DNA from: Caldilineaceae bacterium
GTDB lineage: Bacteria; Chloroflexota; Anaerolineae; Caldilineales; Caldilineaceae
DNA length: 64,000 bases
Reading direction: 5' to 3'
NCBI GenBank assembly: GCA_020634815.1
Contig: JACKBA010000005.1
Location: 1-64,000 of the forward strand
The translations under genes and the position numbers were made by a program. Positions 43,452 to 56,731 of this stretch are shown here, piece after piece (position 1 is the stretch's first letter; the number at the start of each line of letters is the position of its first letter). The notes under the pieces are model-generated. The model was not told the origin of the DNA. It did not search any database and worked only from the letters and a program-made list of their open reading frames with translations.

Positions 43452-45173
43452 TTACTGCAGGCGGCTGAAGACGACGGCGGTGGAGCCATCGCCGCGGCGC
43501 AGGGTCAGCCGGTTGCCGTCGATCTGGAAGGTGACGGCTGATTGCAGCGCGGCGCGGAACTCGGTTTCCTGCTCCATGACGCCGGATGGTTCAGCACAGG
43601 CCATCATCCCGCCGCCGAGAGCACCGATCGAGATATTGCTGCCGCTCACCCAGTAGGAGCCGCTGAAGTCGTTGCAGCCACTGTTGCCGGTGACCTGGTC
43701 GGCGCCGAAGCGGGTTGTCAGCGTGCTGCCGACGAGCGGGCTGACGACGGCGTTGCGGCCGTTGTTGAAGCCGGTCACTTCCCAGTTGGTGCCGTTGAGC
43801 GAGTTCTGCGGCGCGGCCGGCGTGACGTTGATCGTCACCTGGCGGAACTGCACGGAGCCGTCGCGCATCTGGACGCGCATTTCGAAGGTGGTAGTCACCG
43901 GCGGGCAGACCTCTTCCGAACCCTGACCGACACGCGGGAACTGCTGGAAGGGCTGGCCCTGCGGATAGACCCAGACGGCCTGCACATTTTCTACCGACCA
44001 GCGAATCGTCGTGCACTCGCCCTGGTTGATGGTGGTGCGGTCGGCGGTGAACGAAATCTGCGCCGAGGGCGTCGCCGTGGGTTGGGGCAGCGGCGTCGGT
44101 GTCGGCGCCGGCGTCGGCACGATCACGACCGGCGGCGGCGGCGCGGCAATGACCGGCACATCTGCTGCGTTGCTGGCGGCGACAAAGTCGGCCGATACCC
44201 AGCCGTTACCACCCGGCGCCGACGGCACGGCGACAACCCACCAGCGGGCATCGGCACTGCGCCCGATGATTTCGCCCGTGGTGCCAAAGGGGGCGACGGC
44301 CAGAACCGGGAAGTTGGTGCCGGGGCCGGAGCGGATGTTGACGCCATTCGGGGCGGTCACACGGCCGGTCGGCACGCCAGGATCCGGTTCGGGCAGTTCC
44401 ACTTCGAGTTCGCGCACCATGTGCACGGCGATGGCGTCGTCGGCGTTGCGCAGTTCGATGAAGTTGCCGTCGATGGTGTAGGTCGCTGCGCTTTCCAGGG
44501 CGGCGAAGAACTCCGCTTCCTGTTCCATGACGCCGGCCGGGGTGGAGCACATGCGGCGCGTGGAGCCGATCCCGTCGATCTCGATGACGCCGTCGGTTGC
44601 CTGCACCTGGGCAAAGAAGTCGTTGCAGCCGGCATTGCCGGAGATCAGATTCTCATCGTCGAGGTTGATGATGATGTCCGCGCCGAGGATGGGGCTGACG
44701 ACGGCCTCGCGGCCGTTGTTGTAGCCGGTCACCAGCCAGGTCGTGCCGGCCAGGTCGTCACGGGCGGCGACAAAGGTAGCGAGCACCGTCGTACCGTCGA
44801 GCAGGATGAGCTGGCCGCCGCGCAACTGGTAGCGGTTGGCGCTGCTCAGCGCGCTCATGTAGTTCTCGGCTTGCGTCGCCACGGCGGGCGGGCACGCCAT
44901 CATCGTCGTGGCGGCCGGCGCGAAGCTGATGGTCGATCGGCTGGCGGTGAAGGTTGTGGTGAAGCGGTTACAGCCGTCACTGCCGGTGGCGCTGCCATCC
45001 TCGCCCAACTGTAGGGAGAGGGAGGTGTCGGGCAGGGGCAACTGGCCGTCGAGCGTGCTGAGCACCCAACTGGTGCCGGCCAATGCCGAATCGGCGGCCT
45101 GCACTGCTAGCGGTATCGCCAGCATGAGGAGGACTGCCATGACAAGCATGGCGCTGACTGCGAAGCGTTTCAT
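43452..45173 (-). CDS. Secreted protein with three META domains, SH3b and Ig-like domain
   Basis: A 573-residue exported protein with a signal peptide (residues 1-26, cleavage VQA|AD). Domain order: META about 32-135 (GSDGCNRF, MMACPP), META about 137-255 (GNAGCNDFF, RRMCSTPAG), SH3b about 270-335 (GVNIRSGPGTNFPVL, WWVVAVPSA), Pro/Thr linker, Ig-like domain about 370-450 (INQGECTTIRWSVENVQAVWV), META about 455-573 (GNSGCNDFSGSYW, MMACAEPSG). Each META domain keeps the paired Cys seen in HslJ-like proteins. Likely wall- or surface-bound; partner unknown. AAGGAG is 7 bases before ATG 45173. Related to the 28606-30813 lipoprotein but lacks a lipobox and the propeller. Confidence 0.88.
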   Translation of the reverse strand: MKRFAVSAMLVMAVLLMLAIPLAVQAADSALAGTSWVLSTLDGQLPLPDTSLSLQLGEDGSATGSDGCNRFTTTFTASRSTISFAPAATTMMACPPAVATQAENYMSALSSANRYQLRGGQLILLDGTTVLATFVAARDDLAGTTWLVTGYNNGREAVVSPILGADIIINLDDENLISGNAGCNDFFAQVQATDGVIEIDGIGSTRRMCSTPAGVMEQEAEFFAALESAATYTIDGNFIELRNADDAIAVHMVRELEVELPEPDPGVPTGRVTAPNGVNIRSGPGTNFPVLAVAPFGTTGEIIGRSADARWWVVAVPSAPGGNGWVSADFVAASNAADVPVIAAPPPPVVIVPTPAPTPTPLPQPTATPSAQISFTADRTTINQGECTTIRWSVENVQAVWVYPQGQPFQQFPRVGQGSEEVCPPVTTTFEMRVQMRDGSVQFRQVTINVTPAAPQNSLNGTNWEVTGFNNGRNAVVSPLVGSTLTTRFGADQVTGNSGCNDFSGSYWVSGSNISIGALGGGMMACAEPSGVMEQETEFRAALQSAVTFQIDGNRLTLRRGDGSTAVVFSRLQ

Positions 45174-45476
45174 TAGCGTACTCCTTGACTTTGAATGGAA
45201 GTGGTGGAACAAAACCTGACTGTCCACCGACATCTAAACCTGCGATGGTTAACAATGTTGGTTGACTGGCCGATAACTACAGTACGCGATCCATACGTGA
45301 TCGGAAATCCTGCGCTGTTCGGGACAATGGCGAAATACTACCATGACTGCGTTCCAATTGTATGGCCTCGTCGTGGCCTTCGATAGTACCCAAAATGGAG
45401 CAATTCCAAACACAGTGACAACACGGAACATGCCAGGCTGTCCCGCTACGCCCACTGTCGGGAAGGACTGCCATCG
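45174..45476. other. 303-base intergenic region without a gene
   Basis: No coding frame of interest and no repeat is seen. On the minus strand TACTAT with TTTGGA about 16 bases upstream (near 45370-45410) could be a promoter for the 43452-45173 gene, but the match is weak. Confidence 0.4.
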
Positions 45477-45767
45477 CTAACGACCGGTCGGCACGCGTTT
45501 GACGGCCAGCAGCGGCACCTGCAACTCGAAGAGCGTGTTGATCACGCCCGCCAGCACCGCTTGATCGAGCAATTCGCCCTCCAACCGGGTGATGACGACG
45601 CCGTCGCGCCGTCGCCGGATACGCAGCGACATCCCGGCCAGCCGTTCGCTCCAGTCGGAGGCAAGCGAACCGCGGACCCAAATGCGGTAGGTCGCCGGCG
45701 TATCGATCCCGGCCGGCGTGGCGCACAGTCCATCCATCATACTGGGAAAGGGTACTACGGTTTGCAC
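45477..45767 (-). CDS. Small conserved-type protein of unknown function
   Basis: A 96-residue soluble protein. The pattern YRIWVRGSLASDWSERLAG, ITRLEGELLDQAVLAGVINT and LFELQVPLLAVKRV recalls a widespread small family with the consensus R-I-x-V-x-G-x-L-x-x-x-W...D-Q-A-x-L-x-G-L, often of unknown function and often beside transcription regulators. Here it lies 88 bases downstream of a LuxR-type regulator on the same strand. Start is uncertain: ATG 45767 or the next Met (MMDG). Confidence 0.65.
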   Translation of the reverse strand: MQTVVPFPSMMDGLCATPAGIDTPATYRIWVRGSLASDWSERLAGMSLRIRRRRDGVVITRLEGELLDQAVLAGVINTLFELQVPLLAVKRVPTGR

Positions 45768-45855
45768 GGATGAAGGTCACCCTTGGAGTACCAAAAAAGG
45801 TGCCATTTTTGCCGCAAGTCGTGGTGGGTTGGGCCGCAGCGAGCCGGTCGTTGGG

Positions 45856-48645
45856 CTACTGCTTCAGTATTCCGGCTGCTTGTGCGACGGCCAGAGCATC
45901 GCGCAGGCGATTGACGCCCAGCTTCTGGTAGATGTTGGTGCGGTGGCGCTTGACGGTGTTCTCGGAAAGCACGAGCCGCTCGGCGATCTCGGCAGCAGTG
46001 AGGCGCTGCGCCAGGAGCGTCAGCACTTCCTGTTCGCGGCGGGTCAGCGGTTCTCCCGAGAAGACGCGATCGCTGGCCCCGGCCGCAACGGGCGCGGGCG
46101 GCGGCGGGAGGGATGGTGCGACTTGGCGCGGGTTTGCCGGCGCGAGCATTGGCGGCCAACTCTGTAGAATCTTGCGTGCAAACTCCGGCGCAGCGTCCCG
46201 GCATGCCGCTTCATTCAACAGCGGGACGAGGCCCGCGCCCAGATCGAGGAAGATGCGTTCCAGGCCGCCGGGCGCAGCCAGGGTCAGCGCCTCTTCGAGC
46301 AGCGGCAGTGCCTTTGCCCGCGCTCCGGTCATCTCATGCAACAGCGCATGCATGGCCAGCATTTCACTTTGGACCCGGACGTTATAGGTCTCACGGCTGA
46401 AGTGATAGATGTGCAGGATCCACGCCTCTGCATCGGCGACGGTCTGCGGTGTGGCGGCGTCCAGTAGAATGCGTGCCAGCACCAGCGCGGGCGCACAGAA
46501 CATGGACATTGGCGCCAGCGGCTGGTTGCGGTCATAGGCCGCTGCCCAGCGTTGTGCTTCGTCCCGCTGCCCGCGCTGCAGCGCCACGAAGGCACGCAGC
46601 GCATGTGCCTCCTCCACGACGTTGGCGCCGCCCATCTCCCAGGCCGTGGCCAGCAGCGAGTCGCTCAGCGCCTGTGCCTGTTCCGCGGCGCCCTGCGCAC
46701 AGTGGACGGCGGCAAGGCCAAAGGCTCCCTGCCAGAAGGCATGTCCATGCGTGCCGTAGGGCCGTTTCACGATTGCGGAGAATGCCCGGGCTGCGCCGGC
46801 CAGGTCGTTGCGCTGGTAGGCCACGCAGCCGAGATAGAGGTGCGCCCACCCCTGTTCGTTGAGCAAGTCGCGCTCCTGTGTCAGGCGCAGCAGGTGCAGC
46901 GCACTCTGCTGTAGCGCGGCCAGGTCGGCGCTCATCCAACTGACTGCGCACTGTGTGATCAACGGGCTCACGGGGAACGCATCGCCGTGAAAACGATCTT
47001 CGAGCAGGCTCGTGTGCAGCGCCTCCTGCAAGGCCTTGAAGTCGCCGCGCAGTTGTAGCGCGGCCAGGTAGTTCAACCAGGCAAACCGGCGCACCGACGA
47101 AAGCGCTATCGGCGCGATCTCCAGGGCGCGGCGCGCATAATTGAGCAGCCCGGCGCGGTCGCCGATGAAGTAGCAATAGTCGCTGCGCAGCGCGGCGATC
47201 TCGCTTTCCAAAATCGTTATCTCATCTTCCGACAAGGTTGCGCGGGACAACTGCGCCTCGATGCGGTCGAGCAAGGCGTTCATGTCCGGCGTCCGCCAGC
47301 GTTCCGCCAGCAGCCACGCCTCGATGATCAGGAGGCCGGGGCGCGCTTCGATCAGGTCCGGCGGCAACCGCTTCAACCACTGATCGAGACGTTGAAACTG
47401 GCTGAAGTTCAGCGCCTGGTGGCGATTCGCCTCAATAATCCGAGCGGCGCCGATCGTGTCTCCCGCCTCCAGGGCATGGTGCAGCGCATCTTCGACGAGA
47501 CCGTTGGCGGCGTACCACGCGCTGGCGCGCCGGTGGAGGTTGGCGATCAGCGCGGCGTTGTAGCGGCGCACCAGTTGTTCGCGCAGCAGGCGCTGAAAGA
47601 GGCTGTGATAGCGATACCACTCCCCCTGGTCGTCCAGGGCAATCGTAAAGATGCCTTCGCTCTCCAGCCACTCGAGGATCTGCTGGCTATCTTCCAACTC
47701 GGGCTCTTCACAGATCACGGCGTCGCAGAGAGCGCCGTTGAGTTGGTCGAGGATGGCCGTCTGTGTCAGGAACTTCTGCATGGCGGCGGGGAGCCGTGTT
47801 AGCACCTCCTGCGTGAGATAGTCCATGACAAAACGGTGTTCCAGCGCTTCCGTCACAAAGCGCGGATTGGCGCCCTCCTCGGCGTTGAGGGCAAGCGCCG
47901 CAAAGCGCAGCCCCGCTGCCCAGCCCTCGGTGATCTTCTCCACCTGCGTGACCGTTGCGTCGTCGATGGGGACGTGCAGTGCCTTCTGGAGGAAGGTCGA
48001 AACCTCGGCGCTGGTGAAGCGCAGCGTGTTGCTCCGAATCTCGACCAGTTCGCCGCGTGCGCGCAGGCTGTGCAGGGCGAGCGGCGGGTCATAGCGCGTG
48101 CTGATGGCCAGATGAAGGGCGCGCGGCGGATGCAGCAGCAACTCGTTGATCATCTGATGCACATTTGGGTCGCCGATGCGGTGATAATCGTCGAGCGCCA
48201 GGATAAATCGCTGCCCGGGGGGCAACTCGCTGCATTCGGCCAGGCTGTCGATTTCGTTGTTCAGCGTCGCGTAGACGGCAGGCAGCGGCGGCAGGGTTGG
48301 GATCTGCAACAGCGCCCTTGTTTCAGGGCAGGCATTGGGAAAGATGGCGCGCACGGCAGCAATGAGGTAGGTCAGGAAGGTGACGGGATCGCTGTCATGC
48401 TCGTCGAGCGTGATCCACGTGCTGGGGCGGGGCGTGACGCGCAGCCACTCGCTGAGCAACGTTGTCTTGCCGAAGCCGGCCGGCGCCGAGATCAGCGTAA
48501 AGGGACGGTCGATGTCGTGTGCCAGGCTCTGCTGGGCGCGCGCCAGCGGCACCAACCCGCTGACGCCACGCGGGCGGTGCAGTTTGGCCTGCACGATGAG
48601 AGACGGTATCGAATCGACGGACATCGTGGGTGATTGACTCGACAT
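45856..48645 (-). CDS. LuxR-family ATP-dependent (MalT/LAL-type) transcription regulator
   Basis: A 929-residue regulator of the large ATP-binding LuxR (LAL/MalT) class. N-terminal STAND ATPase with Walker A APAGFGKTT (about 55-62) and RFILALDDYHRIGDP (Walker B); middle region of TPR-like helical repeats (about 420-820); C-terminal LuxR HTH (about 865-929) with LTRREQEVLTLLAQRLTAAE and LVLSENTVKRHRTNIYQKLG. It should activate genes when bound to ATP and an inducer. Start ATG 48645 or 48624; neither has a good ribosome site. Upstream codons to 48816 are repeat sequence and are excluded. Adjacent small gene 45477-45767 could be a target. Confidence 0.92.
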   Translation of the reverse strand: MSSQSPTMSVDSIPSLIVQAKLHRPRGVSGLVPLARAQQSLAHDIDRPFTLISAPAGFGKTTLLSEWLRVTPRPSTWITLDEHDSDPVTFLTYLIAAVRAIFPNACPETRALLQIPTLPPLPAVYATLNNEIDSLAECSELPPGQRFILALDDYHRIGDPNVHQMINELLLHPPRALHLAISTRYDPPLALHSLRARGELVEIRSNTLRFTSAEVSTFLQKALHVPIDDATVTQVEKITEGWAAGLRFAALALNAEEGANPRFVTEALEHRFVMDYLTQEVLTRLPAAMQKFLTQTAILDQLNGALCDAVICEEPELEDSQQILEWLESEGIFTIALDDQGEWYRYHSLFQRLLREQLVRRYNAALIANLHRRASAWYAANGLVEDALHHALEAGDTIGAARIIEANRHQALNFSQFQRLDQWLKRLPPDLIEARPGLLIIEAWLLAERWRTPDMNALLDRIEAQLSRATLSEDEITILESEIAALRSDYCYFIGDRAGLLNYARRALEIAPIALSSVRRFAWLNYLAALQLRGDFKALQEALHTSLLEDRFHGDAFPVSPLITQCAVSWMSADLAALQQSALHLLRLTQERDLLNEQGWAHLYLGCVAYQRNDLAGAARAFSAIVKRPYGTHGHAFWQGAFGLAAVHCAQGAAEQAQALSDSLLATAWEMGGANVVEEAHALRAFVALQRGQRDEAQRWAAAYDRNQPLAPMSMFCAPALVLARILLDAATPQTVADAEAWILHIYHFSRETYNVRVQSEMLAMHALLHEMTGARAKALPLLEEALTLAAPGGLERIFLDLGAGLVPLLNEAACRDAAPEFARKILQSWPPMLAPANPRQVAPSLPPPPAPVAAGASDRVFSGEPLTRREQEVLTLLAQRLTAAEIAERLVLSENTVKRHRTNIYQKLGVNRLRDALAVAQAAGILKQ

Positions 48646-48699
48646 TCCAGGTGCGTTTCTCGGTCCCAAAGATGCAACGCATGACGCGCTTGCCTGTGA

Positions 48700-48824
48700 G
48701 AGTCCATTTGAAAATTCGCAATTTTGACGCAGAGACGCAGAGGCGCAGAGAAAAACGCAGAGAAAAGCCCTGCTTCGTTGTCGTTTTGCCTCTGCGTCAA
48801 ATCCGGTAATTTCCAAACGGACTC
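48700..48824. repeat. GCAGAG-type hairpin element, copy 1 (upstream of the LuxR gene)
   Basis: Outer arms GAGTCCATTTGAAAATT and AATTTCCAAACGGACTC are imperfect complements; inside them TTTGACGCAGAG (48723-48734) and CTCTGCGTCAAA (48790-48801) match exactly, with further CGCAGAG copies. It is 55 bases upstream of the LuxR start and may be in its leader. Confidence 0.88.
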
Positions 48825-49012
48825 TGCGGCGCCGTCGTGGCTTGTCACGCCCGTGCCGGCGCAGTGCAGCTTAAGATCATACCACGACAGTCAGTCTACA
48901 GCGTAGAAGAGATGGGCGCGGATGTGTATCTGCGTTGGCTGAAAATGAGGGTGGGCCAAGAAAGCCGGGAAAAGCGAACGCCGGTCGCCTCCACGGCAAA
49001 GTCCATGCGGCT
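48825..49012. other. Non-coding spacer between the two inverted repeat elements
   Basis: 188 bases with no convincing frame. GTCGTGG (48834-48840) and CCACGAC (48892-48898) form a loose dyad next to a minus-strand TATGAT (48891-48886), a weak promoter candidate for the LuxR gene. Confidence 0.4.
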
Positions 49013-49165
49013 CAGATGCCGTTTGAAAATTACCGGTTTCGACGCAGAAGCGCAGAGATGCAGAGGTGCGGAGAGGCAACGCGACAACGTAACAGGGCTT
49101 TTCTCTGCGTTTTTCTCTGCGCCTCAGCGTCTTTGCGTCAAGATTGCGAATTTCCCAGCGGACTC
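49013..49165. repeat. GCAGAG-type hairpin element, copy 2 (inverted relative to copy 1)
   Basis: The right end, read on the minus strand (GAGTCCGCTGGGAAATTCGC...), follows copy 1 almost base for base through the GGCGCAGAGAAAAACGCAGA segment. The left end corresponds to the other end of copy 1 with extra GCAGAG-like units, so the two are inverted copies that differ in number of internal units. Confidence 0.88.
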
Positions 49166-49187
49166 TCGGACAAATTAGCGGACCGAC

Positions 49188-49679
49188 GGGAACGCTAAAA
49201 AGCTGAGGAAAAGCTTACCGGAGTTGACGGGAACACTAAAAAGCTGAGGAAAAGCTTACCCGAGTCGACGGGAACACTAAAAAGCTGAGGAAAAGCTTAC
49301 CGGAGTCGACGGGAACGCTAAAAAGCTGAGGAAAAGCTTACCGGAGTCGACGGGAACACTAAAAAGCTGAGGAAAAGCTTACCGGAGTCGACGGGAACGC
49401 TAAAAAGCTGAGGAAAAGCTTACCGGAGTTGACGGGAACACTAAAAAGCTGAGGAAAAGCTTACCGGAGTCGACGGGAACACTAAAAAGCTGAGGAAAAG
49501 CTTACCGGAGTCGACGGGAACACTAAAAAGCTGAGGAAAAGCTTACCGGAGTCGACGGGAACGCTAAAAAGCTGCGACGAAGCTAACGTCGGCCGCGCGC
49601 AAGCTAAAAAAGCTGCGACGAAGCTAACGTCGGCCGCGCGCAAGCTAAAAAAGCTGCGACAAAGCTAACGCCGGTCGAC
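49188..49679. repeat. 41-bp tandem array, 12 units, two sequence types
   Basis: Units 1-9 (49188-49556) have the form GGGAAC(G/A)CTAAAAAGCTG + AGGAAAAGCTTACCGGAGT + (C/T)GAC; units 10-12 (49557-49679) keep the first half but carry CGACGAAGCTAACGTCGGCC in the second half. Every unit is 41 bp, so no reading frame runs through it. Units differ at only two or three positions within type A. Each unit holds AAGCT-GAGGAAA-AGCTT dyads. It is not a CRISPR array because there are no unique spacers. Confidence 0.95.
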
Positions 49680-49756
49680 GGCAAACCAACGCCGCTCTCT
49701 CAGCCATGCCGGCTGCTGTGCTGTGGCTGGCGCCGTGCGCGCCTGACGACGCGCAG

Positions 49757-49824
49757 TACGTCCCCGGCACGGGCGGCGAAAAACTCGGTCAACCACCCAC
49801 CTTGCCGCCCGTGCCGGGGACGTA
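49757..49824. repeat. 21-bp perfect inverted repeat with 26-base centre
   Basis: ACGTCCCCGGCACGGGCGGC (49758-49777) and GCCGCCCGTGCCGGGGACGT (49804-49823) are exact complements, plus one further T-A pair outside. The centre is AAAACTCGGTCAACC-like and shows no gene. It could be a strong RNA hairpin, a terminator without T-run, or ends of a tiny mobile element. Bases 49825-49949 hold nothing else recognised. Confidence 0.85.
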
Positions 49825-49949
49825 ACCTACTGCAACGCGCCGCAGATTCTCGCCTGGCGATCGCTTTGACAAGCGCCCGCAAATCCTGTACGTTTGTACC
49901 AGCCCTCGCCAACGCAATCAGGCGGTTCCAAAGTAACCAGCGAGTCCCC

Positions 49950-50435
49950 ATGCTACCACAGGAATTTGTCGCCAAGTGGCGCGGCAATACGTCAAACGAG
50001 AAACAGGTCTATCAGCAGCATTTCCTCGACCTTTGCGCCCTGGTCGGCCATCCGCTGCCCGCCGCGCTCGACCCGGAGAACAAGTTCTTCACCTTCGAGG
50101 CCGGCGCGGCCAAGCTGGGCGGCGGCAACGGCTGGGCCGATGTCTGGTACAAAGGGCACTTTGCCATCGAATACAAAGGGCCCGGTAAGAGCCTGTCCGT
50201 CGCCTACGAGCAGCTCTTGCAGTACCGTGAATCGCTGAAGAATCTGCCGCTGCTGGTGACCGGCAACACACAAGAGCTTCACATTCACACCAACTTCACG
50301 AATAGCACAAAGCGGGAAGTCACCGTTGCCATCGACGCTGCCGTCTTCGACGCCTACGGCTGGCCGCACGATCTGAGCGATGAGGAGATTCTGGCGCGGC
50401 TGCTGGCGCTGAATTTGGAACGGGCAGCCGCGTGA
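49950..50435 (+). pseudogene. Remnant of a type IIG (MmeI-like) restriction-methyltransferase: N- and C-terminal ends fused
   Basis: A 161-residue frame. Residues 1 to ~120 match the N-terminal nuclease part of MmeI-like enzymes: EFVAKWRGNTSNEKQVYQQH, FTFEAGAAKLGGGNGWADVW and D64...E74-x-K76 (IEYK), the PD-ExK cleavage site, then LQLHIHTNFTN-type ending. Residues ~126-161 (AIDAAVFDAYGWPHDLSDEE, ILARLLALNLERA) correspond to the extreme C-terminus of the same large family. The ~700 or more residues between (methyltransferase and target recognition) are gone, joined in frame. Start ATG 49950; upstream codons are not family-like. It may be dead, or a small stand-alone nuclease-like protein. No methylase partner is nearby. 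Confidence 0.75.
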
Positions 50436-50635
50436 TCGGGGCGTCGGACGGCGGGTGCATCGTCAGTGCCGGCACATGGGCATGGCATGAACCAAGGCAG
50501 CGATGCTGCGAGGGTATCGATCGTCGGCGGGTGCTTCCTTCAGGCTGAATTCCGTCTAGCCTGGGGCGTCCCCAATCGCCGGCAATTCCTCGGCGCTTGT
50601 CAAGAGGATTTGTCAAGGTTGGCCGGACACAAAAA

Positions 50636-50669
50636 TTGCGCTCGCCGAAACCTCGTTCGGCGAGCGCAA
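50636..50669 (-). terminator. Rho-independent terminator after the 50712-51209 gene
   Basis: TTGCGCTCGCCGAA and TTCGGCGAGCGCAA form a perfect 14-bp stem with a 6-base loop; on the minus strand it is followed by a run of five Ts. Bases 50436-50635 show no gene. Confidence 0.88.
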
Positions 50670-50711
50670 AAATGATCGATCATGTGTTACCAGGGCGCGG
50701 CCATCGCCAGC

Positions 50712-51209
50712 TTACAGCGTGTCACCGTATTTGGCGCGCACGCTGTCGAAGAGTTCGGCGGCATCGACTGTGCCGTCGTAGGTGCGGAGGTGGATGGCGC
50801 CCTGTTTGTCGGCGTAGGCCACTTCTTGAATCTTGGCGCCTTCGCGGGCCATCAGATACATGCCGTAGAGGATGCTGTTTGCGGCCTGAGCGTTGGAGAT
50901 CGATCGGGGCGAGGCCATCGCGTCGGCGCCGAGGTCGAGTATCTGCGCTTCCAGCGTGGGGTAGTTCCAGGCGGCGGAAAGCACGATGAGTGCGGCATTT
51001 TCCGCATAGAGGGTGTCGCCTTTCAACTGGTAGAGCATCTGATCTACATCGGCGGCATCCTGCGCATTTGCCATCAAGTCGCGATACATTTCTTCGCTGC
51101 TCATGCCACCGGAGTGGGTGCGCACGAGATCGACACACACCTGGATCACGGTTGCGGCATCGACGTGAAGTTCGACGAGGATATCGACGAGCCTGGATAC
51201 AAGAGCCAT
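50712..51209 (-). CDS. Cytoplasmic protein of unknown function
   Basis: A 165-residue acidic, mostly helical protein (VDILVELHVDAATVIQVCVD, YRDLMANAQDAADVDQMLYQ, AANSILYGMYLMAREGAK) with a short beta end (EVAYADKQGAIHLRTYDG). No signal peptide, membrane segment or known motif. AGGAG lies 8 bases before the ATG, and a strong terminator follows, so it is a good single-gene unit. I cannot name a family. Confidence 0.7.
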   Translation of the reverse strand: MALVSRLVDILVELHVDAATVIQVCVDLVRTHSGGMSSEEMYRDLMANAQDAADVDQMLYQLKGDTLYAENAALIVLSAAWNYPTLEAQILDLGADAMASPRSISNAQAANSILYGMYLMAREGAKIQEVAYADKQGAIHLRTYDGTVDAAELFDSVRAKYGDTL

Positions 51210-51370
51210 TGATTGTCTCCTATTCGAGTTTGGTGACGCCCAGCGTTTGCTACGGCTGTGCTATTGGTGAATCCACGTTTGTCGTGAAATGATAGTCTCT
51301 AACCCACGTCTCGTCAACGCAAACAACCGGCGGTGACAGGATCAGGCCCTGGCACTCCCATACAAAACAA

Positions 51371-51396
51371 AGCGGCGGGCACATCTGCCCGCCGCT
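51371..51396 (-). terminator. Rho-independent terminator after nuoN
   Basis: AGCGGCGGGCA and TGCCCGCCGCT form an 11-bp stem with a 4-base loop; on the minus strand it is followed by TTGTTTTGT. It lies 27 bases after the nuoN stop and ends the nuo operon. Confidence 0.85.
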
Positions 51397-51422
51397 CCCG
51401 ATCAATAGTACTCCTCGCGTGG

Positions 51423-54439
<3,017 letters not shown>

Positions 54440-54457
54440 AAGGCAATTCCCTGTGTT

Positions 54458-56353
<1,896 letters not shown>

Positions 56354-56356
56354 TGC

Positions 56357-56659
<303 letters not shown>

Positions 56660-56665
56660 AGTTCT

Positions 56666-56671
56666 TCCTCC
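56666..56671 (-). promoter_or_regulatory. Ribosome binding site that fixes the nuoK start at 56659
   Basis: GGAGGA on the minus strand, 6 bases before GTG 56659 and between this start and the hairpin repeat that fills the nuoJ-nuoK gap. Confidence 0.8.
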
Positions 56672-56681
56672 ACGAATCACA

Positions 56682-56731
56682 AATCTCTAATCTCCAATCT
56701 CAGCGAACAAGAGATTGGAGATTAGGAGATT
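56682..56731. repeat. AATCTCC-type hairpin element in the nuoJ-nuoK gap
   Basis: AATCTCTAATCTCCAATCTC (56682-56701) faces GAGATTGGAGATTAGGAGAT (56711-56731), identical complements but for one extra base, with a 9-base loop. The right arm forms the last codons of nuoJ (…Ser-Ile-Ser-stop). Confidence 0.88.

Noticed and set aside
45755..45855. A-run/T-run pair around GGTGCC as a terminator after the LuxR-type gene
   Set aside because: The stem is only A-T pairs around a 7-base loop, too weak to call.
48646..48816. N-terminal extension of the LuxR-type regulator to 48816
   Set aside because: The added codons translate the GCAGAG hairpin element and are not conserved-looking; ATG 48645 or 48624 begins the normal protein.
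49002..49198. Short frames in the repeat-filled intergenic DNA (Leu/Cys/Ser-rich peptides)
   Set aside because: They are translations of GCAGAG/CTCTGC repeats, occur on both strands and lack start signals.
49188..49679. 41-bp array as a CRISPR locus
   Set aside because: The units are contiguous with no unique spacers, and no cas genes are present.
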